From assembly GCA_910583815.1 (NCBI GenBank), contig CAJTZB010000006.1, forward strand, positions 1 through 33,693: a stretch of 33,693 nucleotides of DNA, read 5' to 3'. Below the pieces are notes generated by a model that worked only from the letters and a program-made list of their open reading frames with translations, had not been told where the DNA came from and made no database searches. Of this stretch, positions 32,678 through 33,693 are shown in pieces; within the stretch, counting starts at the first letter, position 1; every line of letters starts with the position of its first letter. The stretch is from an uncultured Lachnospiraceae bacterium (lineage in GTDB: Bacteria > Bacillota > Clostridia > Lachnospirales > Lachnospiraceae). The position numbers were made by a program, and so were the translations under genes.

Positions 32678-32940
32678 AATTGATTTTGCGAGTAATGCAT
32701 AAAGCAAACATTGCGTGCTGATGTTTTACCCTTGCAAAAGCACGTTGATTTTTTGATTTTATTCCGCAGCCTGATTAATCTGCCCATACGCAAACTCGCA
32801 GCGTTCCGCTGCTCAGACAGTGCGTATGTGGCAGATAGGCATGCTCAAAAAATCTTCAAAATCTGCCTAATTGCTCTTTGCAAGGGTAAAATCACAGCAC
32901 CGCAATCGTTTGGTTTACCTTTAAATCTGCAAAATCATTT
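32678..32940. repeat. Large imperfect inverted repeat 1 (about 263 bp)
   Basis: The left arm runs from AATTGATTTTGC (32678-32689) through GTGCTG...TTTTACCCTTGCAAA to CATACGCA (32785-32792). The right arm mirrors it from TGCGTATG (32821) through TTTGCAAGGGTAAAA and CAGCAC to GCAAAATCATTT (32929-32940). Short bulges interrupt the pairing. The tip holds a smaller hairpin GCAGCG-TTC-CGCTGC. No convincing reading frame exists here; the gap 32650-33236 is occupied almost wholly by this and the next repeat. Confidence 0.75.
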
Positions 32941-33184
32941 ACAACCGTCAATTTGCAGGGCTTTATTTGGCAGTAGTTTTTGGCGGAGGACATTAGAATT
33001 TCTTAGTATTCTGTCACAGAACAGCAATTTTCGGACAGGAAGTCCGAAAAAGGTCTGCCCGCGCCACGGATGGCGCGTTAAGACCGATTGCGTTTATATC
33101 TCAGTAATAATATTCAGAATGCTTAGAAATTCAATGTACGTAGCCGGTAACAGAGGGCAAATAAAGCCCTGCAAATGACGATGT
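32941..33184. repeat. Large imperfect inverted repeat 2 (about 244 bp), abutting the first
   Basis: CGTCAATTTGCAGGGCTTTA (from 32946) is mirrored by TAAAGCCCTGCAAATGACG (ending 33180). Pairing continues inward with GAATTTCTTAGTATTCT against AGAATGCTTAGAAATTC. Inside are three local hairpins: TTCTGT-C-ACAGAA, TTTTCGGAC-AGGAA-GTCCGAAAA and GCGCC-ACGGAT-GGCGC. The branched fold suggests a structured RNA or a mobile repeat rather than a simple terminator. Confidence 0.75.
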
Positions 33185-33236
33185 AATATTATTCCTAATT
33201 TTTGGTATTCAAATATTATCTGCAAAATCAATGCAT

Positions 33237-33693
33237 CTACATCATCCCTCCAAGCACCGCACTTGCCACAATCCCAGCCAGTGTTGCAAGAAGGCATCCT
33301 GTCAGTGTCCACCTTGTCTTTTTCACATGTGCTGCCAGAAAATACACGCTCATTGTATAAAAGATGGTTTCCGTGCAGGAGCAAAGGACAGAAACGATAT
33401 TCCCTATCAAGGAATCCGGCCCATAGGTTTCAAAAATATCAAGCACCAGACCGGTTGCTGCTGAGGAAGAAAACATTTTGATTATTGTGACAGGAATCAG
33501 CTCTGCTGGAAAATGAATCCATTCGGCAAGCGGCTTCAAAAATGCAGCTACATAGTCAAGCGCTCCGGAGGCACGCAGAATGCCGACTCCCATCATTAGG
33601 CCAATCAATGTCGGCAGGATGTCTATTACGACATGAAGCCCCTCCTTGGCGCCTTTGACAAGGTAGTCCTTGCAAAGGTTTTCTACTTCTATC
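33237..33693 (-). CDS. spmB: Spore maturation protein B, N-terminus cut off by the window
   Basis: The visible 151 residues are the C-terminal part of SpmB, a membrane protein of the nucleoside-recognition (Gate) superfamily needed for spore core dehydration. Characteristic stretches are DILPTLIGLMMGVGILRASGALD, PAELIPVTIIKMFSSSAATGL and NIVSVLCSCTETIFYTMSVYF, followed by a last membrane helix ending LGGMM. SpmB is normally about 175-180 aa, so about 25-30 residues lie beyond the window. spmA would be expected just upstream, outside the window. Its presence supports a spore-forming Firmicute. Confidence 0.9.
   Translation of the reverse strand, partial: IEVENLCKDYLVKGAKEGLHVVIDILPTLIGLMMGVGILRASGALDYVAAFLKPLAEWIHFPAELIPVTIIKMFSSSAATGLVLDIFETYGPDSLIGNIVSVLCSCTETIFYTMSVYFLAAHVKKTRWTLTGCLLATLAGIVASAVLGGMM

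Noticed and set aside
32711..33178. A 155-codon plus-strand frame downstream of the galactanase
   Set aside because: It runs through both large inverted repeats, has no ribosome site and an implausible composition; the DNA structure explains the region better.
1..33693. tRNA, rRNA, riboswitch and complete insertion sequence search by eye
   Set aside because: No cloverleaf, rRNA, known riboswitch core or transposase gene could be recognised; only possible solo repeat ends and MITE-like hairpins were seen.

Overview
The window looks like a chromosomal segment of a motile, spore-forming, plant-glycan-degrading gut Firmicute, most likely a Lachnospiraceae member of the Roseburia/Agathobacter type. 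The basis is two flagellins behind sigma-28-type promoters, a spore maturation gene (spmB) at the right edge, strong GGAGG ribosome binding sites, surface lipoprotein glycoside hydrolases, and DUF families typical of Clostridia. The species assignment is inference; no rRNA or tRNA gene was found.

Layout. (1) 1-2750: the start of a pectinesterase gene (minus), then on the plus strand a VOC-fold protein, a 31-codon gene remnant, an NrdG-like radical SAM activase and a GNAT acetyltransferase. (2) 2754-6512: a lineage-specific hypothetical protein (minus) and, diverging from it, a three-gene operon of two DUF2589-type proteins plus an unrecognised 340-aa protein. The operon ends in a 108-bp near-palindromic, MITE-like element. 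(3) 6721-15164 (minus): a probable flagellar glycosylation operon with a small helical protein, a GT2-TPR glycosyltransferase, glucose-1-phosphate cytidylyltransferase, two more GT2 enzymes, a radical SAM protein and two pyruvyltransferase paralogs. (4) 15321-18867 (minus): two flagellin genes, each with its own sigma-28-type promoter and terminator. (5) 19129-23093 (minus): a huge broken flagellin-type gene made of a flagellinolysin-like zinc peptidase, a long GAGIG-repeat beta-helix region and a flagellin C-terminal domain. It lacks the flagellin N-terminus and carries a frameshift. (6) 23144-23518: a small double zinc-ribbon gene between two direct copies of a short dispersed repeat. (7) 23798-32649: a glycan-use locus with GH13 lipoprotein amylase, MalG/MalF/MalE-type ABC importer and LacI regulator on the minus strand, and a diverging GH53 galactanase lipoprotein with CBM61. 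The same LacI-type operator half-sites lie in front of the importer gene and the galactanase gene. (8) 32678-33184: two very large adjacent imperfect inverted repeats with no gene. (9) 33237-end: the C-terminal part of spmB.

How it works together. The glycan locus would release and import oligosaccharides at the cell surface under one LacI-type repressor. Whether the importer takes maltodextrins, galacto-oligosaccharides or both is open. The flagellin block and the glycosyltransferase block are contiguous and co-oriented, which suggests the sugars are put on the flagella. A short dispersed repeat, consensus TAGCGTCGGTGTACAGATG, occurs at least five times at gene edges: around the VOC/NrdG/GNAT block, downstream of the DUF2589 operon, at the break point of the truncated flagellin and upstream of the zinc-ribbon gene. 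It may mark past rearrangements. The most promising unexplained items are the DUF2589 operon, the peptidase/beta-helix flagellin, this repeat family and the tandem inverted repeats.
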